NCBI GenBank assembly: GCA_030062745.1
Contig: CP099847.1
Location: 27,638,923 to 27,702,922, forward strand
DNA length: 64,000 nucleotides
Source: Capitulum mitella
Lineage: Eukaryota > Arthropoda > Thecostraca > Pollicipedomorpha > Pollicipedidae
Direction of reading: 5' to 3'
Part shown: in pieces, positions 37,481 to 49,610 of the stretch
How the letters are laid out: every line of letters begins with the position of its first letter
Numbering within the stretch: position 1 is the first letter of the stretch
Notes under the pieces: generated by a model
The model's database searches: none
Seen by the model: only the letters and a program-made list of their open reading frames with translations
Told to the model about the DNA's origin: nothing
Program-made: the position numbers and the translations under genes

Positions 37481-39860
37481 GAGGAGGTGTTGCGGCTTCT
37501 GCAGCTGCCGCCGGGCCCGCGCGGCCGCGGAAGCGGCCACCAAATGATGCGCCGAGCTCACGGGGACGGCGCCGCCCAGCAGCCACCGCTGACGTCACAA
37601 GTCACGTGGCACGAATGATCAGTCCGCGGTGCGCAGACGGTCGATAATCACGTGATGAAGCCCCTCAGGGTTGGCGGGCCCGGTGGGTTGGACATGTCAG
37701 GTGTCAGACTCTGCTCTCACGTGATAAGCATACCTTCTGTAGCGGTTCCATCACGACTGGGGCGGCGGCCAGGGGTGCACAAAACGTCAAAAGTGTCACC
37801 TGCGCAAGCTGAAAATCCCACATCTGTAACATTTCCAGTTAGGCCAAATTTTACTTCACCAGTCGAAATAATACACCAATCATCTCCTTCCAGAGGCAGT
37901 GCGTGGAGCCACCAGCATATTCACAGCGACTTCTTATATTGCGTGTTTGACGTTTGCACTTCCCTCAAATAACGATCCTCTGTCACATGTCTGCTTTAAT
38001 GTTAACCAATATCTGTCACCCACGCTGGTAGGCAAGTTGGGAGATTTGTGCATCTCAGGGCGGCGCGCACCCAGTTAAATCCACTTCAAGCGTCACGCGC
38101 GACGCGGAGACGAGCCAAGGGACGCGAGCGATTACTGTCTTGAACATTTTTTTGCGACATACAGAATAATCGGTTAAATGCGAAGTCTGTGAAAATCATA
38201 TCATCAGTGTGTGGTGTATCGTAAATTTTAATATTTAAAAAGCCTCACTGAGCACACCAAAGGCCGATAAGCATTTCACGCTCTGAGCGGGATCGAGGTC
38301 TTCAAACAGTAGCGATGAGATGCTCTCGCTTTGTTGAGTTTATCGGCAAAGATAAATCAGTCGCTAGAACTCCAATCATTTCCTTTAAACCAAGCCACTA
38401 TTTCGTGTTGACGGGCAATTTCAATTAGTGCCGACATGACTTTTGGGGAAAACGGCCTATTTGTGACGGATCTTTCAAAACCAGAACCGTCTCGAAAAGA
38501 AAAAAGAAAGCGCATTTTACTGTCAAGCCTTTTTGTCTACAATAACATCAGCGACAGCAACGACATAAAGACAAAAACATTTCTGTCATGGAACAGGACA
38601 AGGCTAGTTTTAAACGAAATCATTTTCGCAGTAGTTCCAGTGTTAACCTCCAGAAGTTTTGGCATGCTCTCGGGACTGTGAAAAGTCTAGACCGCACGTT
38701 CGTTGTTGGACACCCCGCCACCTTTTTATGAAGGCCTATGATTGCCCGCTTTTATAACTTGACAGCTCCGATCCATTAATCTATGAAATTCAATTATGTT
38801 TTGATTGTTATGGGTTTTCAAAAAGGTCCTTGACATAAAGATTCATGTTCCAATACGCCTGTATCAAATGTCCCAAACGGTTCCTCACGCTCTCTCGGGA
38901 AGCTTCGCTGCCAGCAATTTATCCTTCGCTTGGTTGTGCTGTGTAAGCATAATACATTTAGGTACTAGAAACAAAATGGTGTTGTTTATGGATTCCAAAA
39001 TTACCTTTCACATTTGAGAGAGGAAACTGAGCATTGCCGTGGTTTACTAACACAACGCTTCGGCCCGCTTTTCACCTGTAACTGAGCATTGTTGAAAACA
39101 TTTATCTGCAGTCAGCTGCATAAAACTGCAACAGTTCTAACAATAATACATAATATAAAAGAGTGATGAAAAGTATTTTCAACAGCGTACGCTTCACAAC
39201 AACGCCAATGATGGCTTTGACTTACGAAACATTAAAATGGGTCCTTAAAATGGTGAACATGATGGATCAAATTTTGTGTAAGGTGTGTAAGAATATGAAA
39301 ATAATATGATTTATTGAGAGTCAAACACAAACACAGAAATCAAAAACAGCAAAAAACAAAAAGGAGTCAAAAAAAGAAGAAGAGTAACGAAGCAACAGGG
39401 ATGTTAAAAGGAATGAAAAAAGAAAGAATGGCACGGAACAGTTACTGAATGTCTTGGAAGGCCGTATTTGTTATCATATCCCGTTTTTAGGAGAGTTGGT
39501 CGGCACATTCCCACTCAAAAACCAGTCACGATACCTGTGCTACCCGTTGCAGAGAAAAACGATGATTAAGCTCCGTTTGGATGCAACCGTACCATTGCAT
39601 CTGTTACAAGTCAAATTCATTTGCAAATACTGTAAGCATGCAGTAACAAGTACACGAGATTCTGCAGTGCTATCGCACAATTGCGCCATGCAGTCACCAA
39701 ATGAGGGACTGCTGTGCCACATTCAACACAACTGTAACGAATTGTACTCTTTCGGAAAGGCGATTGGCCTGCTAGAGGACATGGTAGTTTTTATTTTAAG
39801 GTAGTTTCTGCTATTCTTCGGCGCACTGACTACTTTAAATGGTCACTGAGTGCGTCACTT
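37481..39860. other. Small GC-rich patch then AT-rich intergenic DNA
   Basis: A GC-rich patch at about 37480-37640 is followed by AT-rich DNA to 39860, including A-rich sequence at 39340-39430. No supported gene. The frame at 39454-39804 (116 codons) has no domain I recognise. Confidence 0.4.
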
Positions 39861-39922
39861 TTTGGTTCGTAATTGGATCGGAAGAAGGTCCTTAAATGCA
39901 ACGCAATTAAGGACGTTGCGTT

Positions 39923-39964
39923 GCATGCATGCATGCATGCATGCATGCATGCATGCATGCATGC
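39923..39964. repeat. (GCAT)n microsatellite
   Basis: About ten GCAT units. The unit is self-complementary, so the tract can fold on itself. Confidence 0.97.
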
Positions 39965-39993
39965 GTTGCGAAATGCAACGCATTTCGCAACGC
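39963..39993. repeat. Perfect hairpin, 14-bp stem, 3-nt loop
   Basis: Bases 39963-39976 pair with 39980-39993, adjoining the GCAT tract. Confidence 0.93.
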
Positions 39994-40171
39994 AACGCAA
40001 CATAACATAACGCAAAGACCCTCGCCGGGTCTTTGCGGAAGTTCTCCACCTGACCGGCATTGGTATGCAGGTATCCGTCGGCTCACGGCACCGAACGTTG
40101 CCAAGTCGTTGCCTCAATGGCCGCCCTCAGCTCTGTCTTTCCCCATGACGACACATCTGCCATGACCTTCA

Positions 40172-40948
40172 GCGGTTCGCGTGTGCATTTCCACCTTTAC
40201 AGGTCACTTTCATGGGTCTAGACTAGGGGGGGAGGTTCTTTGGTACCAGTCGATACATTGGTATGTCTGAGATATCTTGCATTGGCATGATGTCGTCAGA
40301 GCGCTGCATCGAGCATTCACCAGTCACGCGTTATATGATGTGAGGCCCTTCCCTTTTTGTGAGGCGGCTGGCGTGTGACTGTGGAAATCGTGTCGTGGTA
40401 CACCGCTGTACCACATCGTGACCAGCTGGATCAGCGTCGATAAGCCCCACGTGTGGGCTGCTTTGCACTGGTGTTGCACTTTACGGTCGGAATACCTATG
40501 AAATGCCTGATCGTAGAACAGAAAAGCTTTTGTCATTCACAGTTCCGAGTAACTTTGCCCTACAGCTTTAACTGCCTTTATCCTGTATGGTAAATTTAAG
40601 GATGCGTTAATCTTTGTCGCATAGTTTACCCCTTAGGGGCAAAGGGGGAGTGCTTTTCCTATCTGTTGGTCCATTCCCGCAAGCAAGCCCGCAGGTATAT
40701 TCGGAGTAGACAAACCACTTTATACGCTATGCATTTTAAACATTATGCATCCACCCCACTATCACTATGGATGTTTCGTGGAAATGTTACAATATATCTG
40801 GCACGGGCGTTAATGAAAAAACAAACGCTCAAAACTGCTAATGTTTGGGGGTTTGTTTAATGTTCAATATTTAAATCAGGAGCGTTGCAAATTTACCTTT
40901 TCATTGTTTGGCACGATGTAATCGTCATTAAGAATAAAGAAAATGAAC
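40172..40948. other. Spacer between the inverted repeats, nothing recognised
   Basis: Ordinary AT-rich DNA; a short G run near 40229. No gene. Confidence 0.45.
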
Positions 40949-41145
40949 TGCATTTAAGGACCTTCTTCCGATCCAATTACGGCGAGGGTCTGAAGGTCAT
41001 GGCAGATGTGTCGTCATGGGGAAAGACAGAGCTGAGGGCGGCCATTGAGGCAACGACTTGGCAACGTTCGGTGCCGTGAGCCGACGGATACCTGCATACC
41101 AATGCCGGTCAGGTGGAGAACTTCCGCAAAGACCCGGCGAGGGTC
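40949..41145 (+). repeat. Right side of the rearranged inverted repeat
   Basis: Segment A' (40949-40981) is followed at once by B' (40991-41145), the exact inverted copies of A and B at 39868-40171. A simple inverted duplication would give B' before A', so the order is changed. B' is bounded by GGCGAGGGTC at 40981-40990 and 41136-41145. The plus strand stays open across the junction (about 40885-41079), reading HLRTFFRSNYGEGLK and onward. This may be the ancestral arrangement, with the left side derived from it. Confidence 0.9.
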
Positions 41146-41590
41146 GATTTGATTACAGACGGAGTGTCGAAGCGCTATTGCAGAGACTTTTGTTCTGCTT
41201 TAAAGCCCCTGCAGACGTGACAGCCACGTGCCTTCGACTCCAGGGACGGCCTCTCCGAGCCAAGCGTCCGGTTGTGCTTCGCGTTAAGACACGGTCAGCT
41301 GAGTTCGGCATGTGCCGGGCTCGCGTCTGTCGTGTTTAACCGTACAGGGTAAAAAACGTTATCTGGTATATCTATACTGTGTTGTTGCTGGGTTCAGCGC
41401 CCGTGCCAACAAAGCCGGATTCCATCGGACCGGGAGACGTCACCATAGATCTGGACCACGTGCTGACAAGGCCCGGGATTCATGATCGTTTGCATCGGCT
41501 GGAGTCCCGAGCAGGCCACAGTGGGCCCGGCACAGCTCATAGGAAGCTTTTCAATACGACCGTGATAAATGATGCTCTCAGAAATGGCCC
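41146..41590. other. Intergenic, nothing recognised
   Basis: Leads into CpG-rich block 11; no repeat or domain. Confidence 0.4.
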
Positions 41591-42150
41591 TGCCTTTGTA
41601 GACGCCGCCTTTGAGTGGTCAGCCCCGCGAGCGCGCTCCGCGGCTGCGTCAGGCCGGCGTTCCGCTGCCCCATATATCGTTTGCATGATAACGCGGGCCG
41701 AGGCGACGCCGGCCGCCGGCGCGGACGGAAGCGGCGCTGCCGTGCAGACGGCCCGGCGCCGCGGCAGGGCGCGGGATCCAGGACGACCGGCGACCCGGAG
41801 CCGGCGGCGGCGACAAAGGAGGCGGCGCGCGCGTCGCGAACGGCCGCCCCCGCCAGTCACGGCGGCCGGTCGCGCCGACAAACAGCCGGCGTTCCCACGC
41901 GGAAGCGGCGCGCCGCGCCGATCCGCCGCGCCGCGCGCTCGCCGCGGAGGCGATCGCGGCGCGCCATCCATCACGCCCGCGCCGGGCCGGCCGGTAATGA
42001 AATCGGCGGACACGTGCTGGCCGGGCCGGCGTCACCGGGCGCCGGCTGAATTTAATCTGCCCGCGCGGGATGAGCTGCCGCCGAAGCCGGACTTCCCAGC
42101 GATTGTTTCGGACAATCAGACGACGGAGACGGGCGGAACGAAGCTCTGAC
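41591..42150. other. CpG-rich block 11
   Basis: Extremely CpG-rich. Frames of 140-256 codons are open at once on both strands (for example 41379-42149 plus, 41537-42013 minus, 41649-42155 minus). All are Arg/Ala/Pro-rich with no domain, which argues against coding. Confidence 0.55.
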
Positions 42151-43360
42151 GTCACTGTCTAAAGAACAAGTTTCAATCTCTTATTCGTTTCTGTAAACTA
42201 GGGCAAACAGGAGCCTGGACCAAGTCGCGTGAGGGTGATGTCAAAAAGGCGCATTTAAAACGTGAAGAAAACTTGATTCGAGAAAATCCTCGAAAACCGA
42301 AAAGTCAGGATCTGAGCCTAAATACAATCGGGAAAAATGAGGCTGTCTGAACGCAGAAACTGCGTAGTCATGGAAGAAGCTTGAGGAAAGAGGCTGGCGT
42401 ATTTGAGTGTTTGCCCTCGCCTCAGCCAGTTGAATTCGAATGCAGTTGGCCTAAGATTCAAGTGGAGGCAGTGATAGCGATTGCGGGGCCAATAATAATA
42501 AACTCGAGCACTCATTCCCATCATAAAACAGCAAATTGCCGCCTAAGGAATGGGCTGTGGTGGAACCCACTATCACTGTTGATTCAGGCCGCACTGACTG
42601 CGGACGAGATCTTAATGAGCCAGGAACACTCATTGGCCCTACAAAATGCTACCCTCCTGTTCAGTTGCGAATAATCATACACACAGTTTTGATGACATTA
42701 AATGGAAGAGAGGCTGATGACAGATAGTGTATGATAAAAATGTTAATCATCTCTAAGTCTTACACTGTACTCAACATTATCAAACCTAAAAAGATCTTAA
42801 CTGAACAGAGGCAGTGTTCATACTATTACGTCACCGTTCTGATGCTACTAACTCCTCAAAAACATCACGTCGTGTGTTTGTCAGTTAGCAAAAAGAGCGG
42901 AAAAAAGTTGCGGAACGAACAAAAAAGAAACGTGGCGGTCAAACTTTCCGTGCTCGTTATTTGTTTTTAAGGATACTCCGGCGGCCTCCAGAAAGCAATG
43001 GCGGACGAAGTACGGACTGAAGTAGAGCGGCTTTATCGCGAACAATACTGGGATGTTCCGACTTGTATGTAAGCATGTCATTATGAGCAAACACATTCTG
43101 ATTTTCGAGGCGCTCAATCAATGAACAAGGGTCAATTAGGCCGACATGCATTTGCTTGCCGTTACGAAATCCACCCAATTAATGGCTCATTGGTTTCAGA
43201 TGCAATACGTTACGCTTTCGGACGTTCATTTGCGACGTGCGTGCACAATGTCAGTGCGACTCAAACGATTCCTTTCGTGGCCGCAGAGCGTGGCTGTCAG
43301 GTATCGCTCGATCTCGCCAGCTCCGCGTACGATATCATCCGGCATTACTTGGCTACGGTA
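42151..43360. other. Intergenic, AT-rich, nothing recognised
   Basis: No supported feature. Confidence 0.4.
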
Positions 43361-43850
43361 TGAGCGGGATGGGGGGGGGGGGGGAAGGCGGGTGGCCGTG
43401 GGAACAGGCGAGAGGTGCAGCGACAGCTGGCACTCGTGAGGCGCAGCAGAGGGGCTCTGTGGGCCGCCAGGCTGGGCTGGCGCTGCGCTGCCAGGGGCCG
43501 GATAACTGCAGAACTCACCTGGAGGGATGGATCCTCTGTCTGTCTGTCTGTCTGTCTGCCCGTCTATCTCCCTCTCATTCTCCTCTCTCCCCCCTCCTCC
43601 CTCCCTTCTCTCTCTCTCCCTCTCTGCAAAAGACAGACTCTCGTCCTCTGCAACAATGTGTGACAGCCTCTCGCGCTCTCTCTCTTTCCCACTGTCGCCG
43701 CTTCGCGCTGCCTCTTTCCATGCTAATGCGGCCCCCATCCGTCAGACGGGCGCCTGGAGCCGGCCGAGGTGACACGATGAAAGCCGCCGTGTCACCTCTG
43801 GGTCACCTCCGGCCCGGAGATCCTACACAGGCCGGCGACGGCACGTGACT
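43361..43850. repeat. Simple-sequence region: poly-G, (CTGT)n and CT-rich tract
   Basis: A run of about fourteen G at 43371-43384, a (CTGT)n tract at 43533-43560, then long pyrimidine-rich stretches (43560-43632 and 43660-43700). The open frames read as SVCLSVC, Ser-Leu or Glu-Arg strings and are not genes. Confidence 0.85.
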
Positions 43851-44440
43851 CCCCTGCTGCTAGGAGCAATGGCCCAGAGTGAAAGCGAGTCAAGCTCCCT
43901 CGGTGGTCGCCATTTCACTTTGTTTATACGCAGGAGTGACCTCTTAACGGGCCCTCACGCCCGGTCGTGGTGCGCGGGGTCATTTCTTGAATGGCGTACG
44001 CCGTTACGGTAACGACTGCTTCTCTGAAGACATCAGTTGCTGAGAATAGGCGGGTAATGGGAAATGCGCTCGACCATCGCTGAGTCGGTGGGAAAGAAGC
44101 AACAGGCCACCAGACCGGACTCCGCTGAAACTGAGTAGACGGCTGTGAACGGTAAGCGTCCCCAGAACTTGACTGCTCTTTGAAAAGCAGAATGCTATGC
44201 CCGTTTCCAAATACATTTCGGCAAAGCTATCATCTGACAAAATCCGACGCGGACCCCACTTTCCCATTATGCCAGGCAATACGATTTGGAATCGCTGCCG
44301 GATTCAGTCCAAACTGCCGACATCTCGCGCTGGAATTGTCCCAGGCAGGCGCCTTGGGACATAACTGGGCCTCGTTACGACAGCTCGCGACTGGGTAACT
44401 CAATAACGGTGACGAGGACCCAGCCCCCCTCGGAAGAGGC
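43851..44440. other. Intergenic, nothing recognised
   Basis: No supported feature. Confidence 0.4.
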
Positions 44441-45240
44441 AGTCGTCCCAGACGACAAGCCGGCCTGCCGCCGTTTTCGGTCCCGTTTTTACGGATCTAA
44501 TTACGAGCGGACCGCCAACGAGCGCCGGTGGCGAGCGGTGCGACACCGCCCGCGTGAACGTGCCCCGGCTTCTCGGACAAAACGGCGGGCGGCCACCGGC
44601 CGGCGTCAGCCCTCTTAGGGCTTCACCGAAGCCGCGCGCCTGTGGGAAAAATCTGAGCGGGAAATGGGGCGCCGAGGGTGGGACAATATGCGCGAGTTTC
44701 CGTTGCCCTGTCCCCTGCCCAGACGTGAATCCGATATAGATCGGCTCTGTTCACGACCTCTCGCAGTCAGCGGTACCGGGAGGTGCGCCAGGCCCGCCGC
44801 GACGAATCGAATCGCCCGCCGCGCCGGTCTCGCCTCGCCGCGCCGCGCTCGCCGCGGACGAAGGCCGACCGCCGCGCCCGAGTCGCCGGCGGCGGCCGCG
44901 CGGCGCCAGTCTGGCAACAGCGCGCGGTTGCCAGCCTGGCGCGGGCGGCAGAGGTCACGTGCAGCTCGGACCGGTCCCCGGCGTCAGGGGGGGGGGGGAC
45001 GGCGGCGGGCGGCCACCGCGCGGGGAGAGAGGCGAACGAGACTTCCGAGCAGGAGCCGGTGACGACTGGGCGTCGGCTGTCGGCTACCTGGCGACTCGCC
45101 ACGGTGCGCCGAGCGTGAGATCTGCGCCGTCAGACTGCCGCCGTGCGTCACAGCTCACCTGCCACAGGTGGCCACGCAGGTGGGCGTCAGAGGGCCTCTG
45201 CCATGGTCAGGAGGGCGATCGGGTAATGCCGCGGAGGTAG
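44441..45240. other. CpG-rich block 12
   Basis: GC-rich block with a poly-G run of about ten near 44990-44999 and overlapping Arg/Ala-rich frames on both strands. No domain. Confidence 0.5.
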
Positions 45241-46369
45241 TGACACACCGGGAACGCATTACTCTGAAAAACCCGCCTGCGGCTAAATTCAAGTACCTTT
45301 AAAAAGCCTTCCGTAGGGTAATTCTCCCTCACGTGTATGATCAAAGCATACGATTTGTGCTATTCCCAAGGACATAGCTGGCGATGCCGGGGGTGGGGGC
45401 GCAGACCCCCTCCCAATATCCAGGGGTTTTAACGACAGGCCTATGACAATGACTGGAAAGAAACGTCGTAAAAGCCTATTTGGAACCTTCGCCCCTCCCC
45501 GATAATTTTCGGAAATCTCCAGACATGCCCAAGGGTTACTTGATTACCAGTTTTCCATCCGACCATTAGGCAGGCTGACTCAGAGTGCAAACAAAAAGGT
45601 GACTGGTTCCAGTAGCAAACACCTGTCGACAGCCACCGGACGGACTTGGCGGCTCGTCATGCCCATGTTCAACGAACAAGAGCGAAATGCATACGTGAAT
45701 ATGATGAATACGATTACGACATTTACACCCGTAGGTCGCAGCTGATTTGAGAAACCTCGCTCTCGTGACCAGTGCCTAGCGCACTGAAATCTCTGCGATG
45801 TGATCAATAAAAGTAGATTTTACGTGCGCGCACACGGCCACTCACCAGCGACTGGTCTGTCCGTTCGAAGGATAAGCTGTCTGTGAACGTTTAAGTACAG
45901 CGAGGACCCGTCAGTACTCGTTTCCTTTAACGGCATTCAAATCAACTCATGTTCCACATGTCTACCCACAGGACGTGTCGATTCATAAAAAGCGAAACAA
46001 CGTTGTCCTTGGCACCAATGCAAGGCCAGCCACTGCGAAATGCTCACGGTGACCCTGTCACCGCCTGCCAAGTCAAGATGCGAGCGCAATGATGTCCTTA
46101 AAGGCCCCAACTTATTCCCACTCAAGTCAACAAGACGCCTCATTGAGCCGGATGCTGCATGGACACTCGGTCGACTTCTATCAAATGCTTAAACATGAGG
46201 AGGCTTGGTTCGGATGTACAAAGTACACAAGGTTTCGTCGTGTCGGGATGCATCTACAGAGGTGGTGAAAGTGAAGAGTTTGGAACGACCGTCTTCTCCG
46301 TCGCTTGGGTGGCTCATCCAAGACCACCTGGGAATGGGGTAAGGGTCAGCATATGCATGGTCTGGAACG
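45241..46369. other. Intergenic, nothing recognised
   Basis: A G/C-run pattern at about 45375-45430 (GGGGGTGGGGGCGCAGACCCCC) resembles the ends of the MITEs, but I could not delimit an element. Confidence 0.4.
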
Positions 46370-46377
46370 GACATGGG

Positions 46378-46539
46378 CAGGGGCGGAGTCGGGATTTTCT
46401 TAAAGGGGGGGGGGGCGAAGCCAAGTATGAACTGAAATCATATGAAAACCGCCTTCCGGGAAGACGATGTGCAACGGTTTTCACAAAAATGAGGACCTTA
46501 GGGGGTGGGGCCCGGGCCTCCCCATTGGCTGCGTCCATG
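46378..46539 (+). mobile_element. hAT-like MITE family 2, copy A
   Basis: Starts CAGGGGCGGAGTCGGGATTTT and ends with the inverse GGCTGCGTCCATG. It is flanked by a perfect 8-bp target duplication GACATGGG (46370-46377 and 46540-46547). Length is 162 bp. The same element, inverted, lies at about 56863-57025. Internal matches include TTTTCTTAAAGGGG, TCATATG/TCATACG, GGGAAGACGA and GGTTTTCACAAAAA. Noncoding. The perfect duplication indicates that this copy is fairly young or well preserved. Confidence 0.92.
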
Positions 46540-46547
46540 GACATGGG

Positions 46548-47880
46548 TCGAAACACTGCACCCCTAAAACGCTAAGACAAAAAAAAACATGGTTTGGTAA
46601 TCCACTCTGACAGGCTATGTCTGTGCCCACAGATGTACGGTCCTGGGAATGCTTCCACGGAATCAATGCTTTGCTTTCTAAGAATACGAAGACAAGTTTT
46701 ACCCTCGCCGCTTGCACTCCCCTCATCATTTCAGAGCTATTGCAACATGAATCTTGAACACGGCACCTCACGTCGGTAAGCATCATGACAAGTTCCCGAG
46801 AGACCACCCTTGTGCAAGTCATTTCAGGGAAATGTTGTGCACCATCCTATCGCACTTTCCGGCCCCGCTTCGTGCGATGCAGTAACGTGGGAACATGGGG
46901 TGCGATCTCTGATCCGTTTATTCCTGCTCTGCCCTTCGCTGCCCCACGGCAAACATGGTCTACTGTCAGCTCACCGGAGCAGCGGGAATAACGGGCACCG
47001 TCAAAGGTCTCCGGGATAACAATCTGCACCGTGGACTCCCGGCGAAGGCGGATAAAAGTCGTGCGATGGACAAGCGAACGCCATAAAGGGAGAAGCAGCA
47101 GGTCTCACTATACTTTGTTGGACTGACAAATGCGCGTTTCAACTTCGGCGAGCATGGATTTTTGCCTCAATCGCGTCCCGAGTACTGCCAAAAAAAACCA
47201 CCTCGGGACATCGCGCAAAACGAAAACCACTCAGCATTCGTTGTCCGACACTTAAGGCGCCTTTTCATTGCGTAGGTGGCGGGCACATGCTGCAGCCCCA
47301 TTCCCAGGTGATTACGGTACGGCTGCGTAATGAGGCGTAATGATCCCCGGAAGATGCAAATGAACGGGCCACGGAATGTAGAAGGCGCCGTGCAGTTAGG
47401 CACCGTTTAGGCGGCGGCTCGTCGCGTTTTGCACCGGTGCAATGGTCCGCTGGAAGAGATGACGTCCCGTTGAAAGAGGTCCGCTCGCCGTCACGGCGTG
47501 GGCCGCGCCGTGACGGCGCCGTAACGCGTACGAGACAGCAACAGGAGGCGTGACGCCGTCGGAGATTTAATGGTCCCAGCCACGAGATAGGCCACAAGAA
47601 AAATGAGCTCAGCTACGAAGGACGTAAAAAAAACTGGAATTTCGGCGGAGGGCTGTTAAGATAAACGAGAACAACGTTGCTGCCGAAACGATCCATAGCT
47701 TCATTTAATCTAGTTTGGTCTGTTTCACATGCTGATCTTTGATGTATGTGCAGAGTAACACATGCCATAGAACTGTAAAGGCGTGAGACGAAACTCAGTC
47801 AGATTAGCGTTTTGGTCAGTTTTTTTCTAAAAAAAAATTTGCATCCATATACGTGTACCCGCGCACCATCGTAAACCACA
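46548..47880. other. Intergenic, nothing recognised
   Basis: Contains a CpG-richer stretch around 47400-47560; no supported gene. Confidence 0.4.
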
Positions 47881-48192
47881 ACAGCTGGGCAACACGACAT
47901 AAGCAGGCACAAATCCGCCGCATTTCAAACGCCCCGTCCGGACGCCGCAGAAGCCGCCTTCTGAACAGGTCGAATCAGTGTCGACACTGCCGGCCGGCCC
48001 GCCGGCACCGTGCAAGGCCTCCCTTCGCCTATGTGTCTGCGCAATCACGGCACCGTCCCCGCCGCCCTGACGCAACAGTCGGCCGCCGATGACGGAGCGT
48101 CGGCAGACATTCTGCCGGTGAGGGTCTGCCGCTGCCGCCGGCCAGCTGGCCGGGCCGACAGTGATCGGCGGAGGATACTGACCCTGGCTGCC
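47881..48192. other. CpG-rich block 13
   Basis: GC-rich stretch leading into the 20-bp array; no domain in its frames. Confidence 0.45.
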
Positions 48193-48304
48193 GGTCGGTC
48201 TGACCTGGGGCCGGTCAGTCTGACCAACAACCGGTCAGTCTGGCCCGCAGTCGGTCAGTCTGGCCCGGGGCTGGTCAGTCTGACTCAAAGCCGGTCAGTC
48301 TGAC
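48193..48304. repeat. 20-bp minisatellite, ~5.6 copies
   Basis: GGTCAGTCTG followed by ten more variable bases, repeated at an exact 20-bp period starting at 48193 (first unit GGTCGGTCTG). Confidence 0.96.
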
Positions 48305-48429
48305 GGGTAAATTCATTATGTGATGCGATAACGCAACAAGAAACCAGTAAGTTGGCTCTGTCAGACCGCACCGTGGTCATAACTAACGAAGTAACCGACC
48401 CTCCTGCCGGGGCTCTATGAGCATAGACA

Positions 48430-48945
48430 CAAGACTTCTTCACTTGGCTTCCCGTCTATTGTGAAGATGCTTTATGATTTTCCGTCCAGCGTGGAAAGTT
48501 TCAAACTATCTCTTTCCTCTGTGGGGAATCCAACACGGGTGCCCTGAGCCTCAGACGTCATGCTGTTCAGTGTAGGGAGTCCCACATGGTTGGATAATCC
48601 AAAACGAGAGCTATGCCCAAGCGTGGTGACTCAAACAACTTCCACCTTCAATGTCAAGGACCCCATATGGCCTGCCGTCCGCTGTGGGGACTATTGCCTG
48701 GCCTCTGCTCTGCTGTGAAGTCTCGAACGACATCCTGTCCAATACGCGTAGCCTCCTGCCACATCCCTGCCGGCAATGTGGAGTCTCACAAGACCTTTTG
48801 TTTACTGCGAGTCTCACACGACCTCCCGCACCATATGGAGCGTCCGACACCACCTCCCTCTGCGGCGTGGATCCCACGAGGCCTCCCACCCACCTTGGTT
48901 AATAGCATGATCTTCCGGTCCCCGTGGAGAGCCACATGATCGCCT
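48430..48945. repeat. Degenerate ~30-bp minisatellite
   Basis: Units of the form GTGGAGTCTCACACGACCTC followed by CTGC or CCGCAC recur about every 29-32 bp. They are clearest at 48775-48945 and fade to the left. No stable frame. Confidence 0.75.
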
Positions 48946-48949
48946 CACT

Positions 48950-49610
48950 ATCATCATTTCCCGCCGCCGCCGTCCCCGCTTTACGACCGACCGTCCTGAC
49001 CGCTTACCTGGCCCGCTGGCGGGGACCTCCTCCGAAGACCCGGCGGCCTCGCGCGGCACTCCGCCGCTCCTGTGCGGCACTCGCGGCGGCACTCGACGGC
49101 GGCACTCGCGCAGCACTCGGCCGACACTCCGCTGGCGCCCGGCCCCACTGTGGTCCCTCCGGCTCGGCCTCACGAGCGTCCCCGCCGGCCCACCATCGAC
49201 CGGCGCCGTAACAGGATCTGTCGCAGGTGAGCCGCCGCGGCGCCGTCACCCTGCCGCCGCCACGGTCGGCGCGCGAATGCGGCGGCGGCGGCGGCGGCGG
49301 CGGCCGGCCGCCCCTCGCCGGCGCGTGCTGCGGCCGGTCGGCCCGGCCCGGCCCGGCCGCCGGCCTGCGACGTTCGCGCCGCGGCCGGCCGCGTTTTTCG
49401 GCGGCGCTTTGACAGCGGGCGGTTTTTGCGGGCGCGGCGGCCGCGGCGGGCGGCGGCGGGACTTTTGACGAGCGTGTTGTGACCGCGGCCGGCGGGATCG
49501 TCCTCTCCGCCCCTTCAGAGGAGGGGCTCCGAGGGTGGGGCCTGCTATGGTGCCAGTGACCGTTCGGACACCCCTTCCCCGCCGCCCCTTGCACAGGTGT
49601 GTCGGTACCT
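48950..49610. other. CpG-rich block 14
   Basis: Very GC-rich, with a (GGC)n tract at 49280-49305 and degenerate GGCACTCGCGGC repeats at about 49060-49130. Overlapping frames on both strands (196, 123 and 95 codons) are low-complexity. Confidence 0.55.
49280..49305. repeat. (GGC)n triplet repeat
   Basis: About eight perfect GGC units. Confidence 0.95.

Larger units (their letters stand above)
39868..40171 (-). repeat. Left side of a rearranged inverted repeat, with nested hairpins
   Basis: Contains two segments repeated in inverted form at 40949-41145: A (39868-39900, 33 bp) and B (40017-40171, 155 bp), both identical to their partners by eye. Between A and B lie a (GCAT)n tract and hairpins at about 39888-39914, 39963-39993 and 40011-40037. 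The minus strand of A reads HLRTFFRSNY, the same peptide as in the right copy. Confidence 0.9.

Noticed and set aside
41379-42149. 256-codon plus-strand frame
   Set aside because: Two minus-strand frames and another plus-strand frame are open over the same bases, the product is Arg/Ala/Pro-rich without a domain, and no splice context is evident.
43527-43772. SVCLSVC-type Cys/Ser-rich secreted peptide
   Set aside because: Translation of a (CTGT)n and CT-rich microsatellite.
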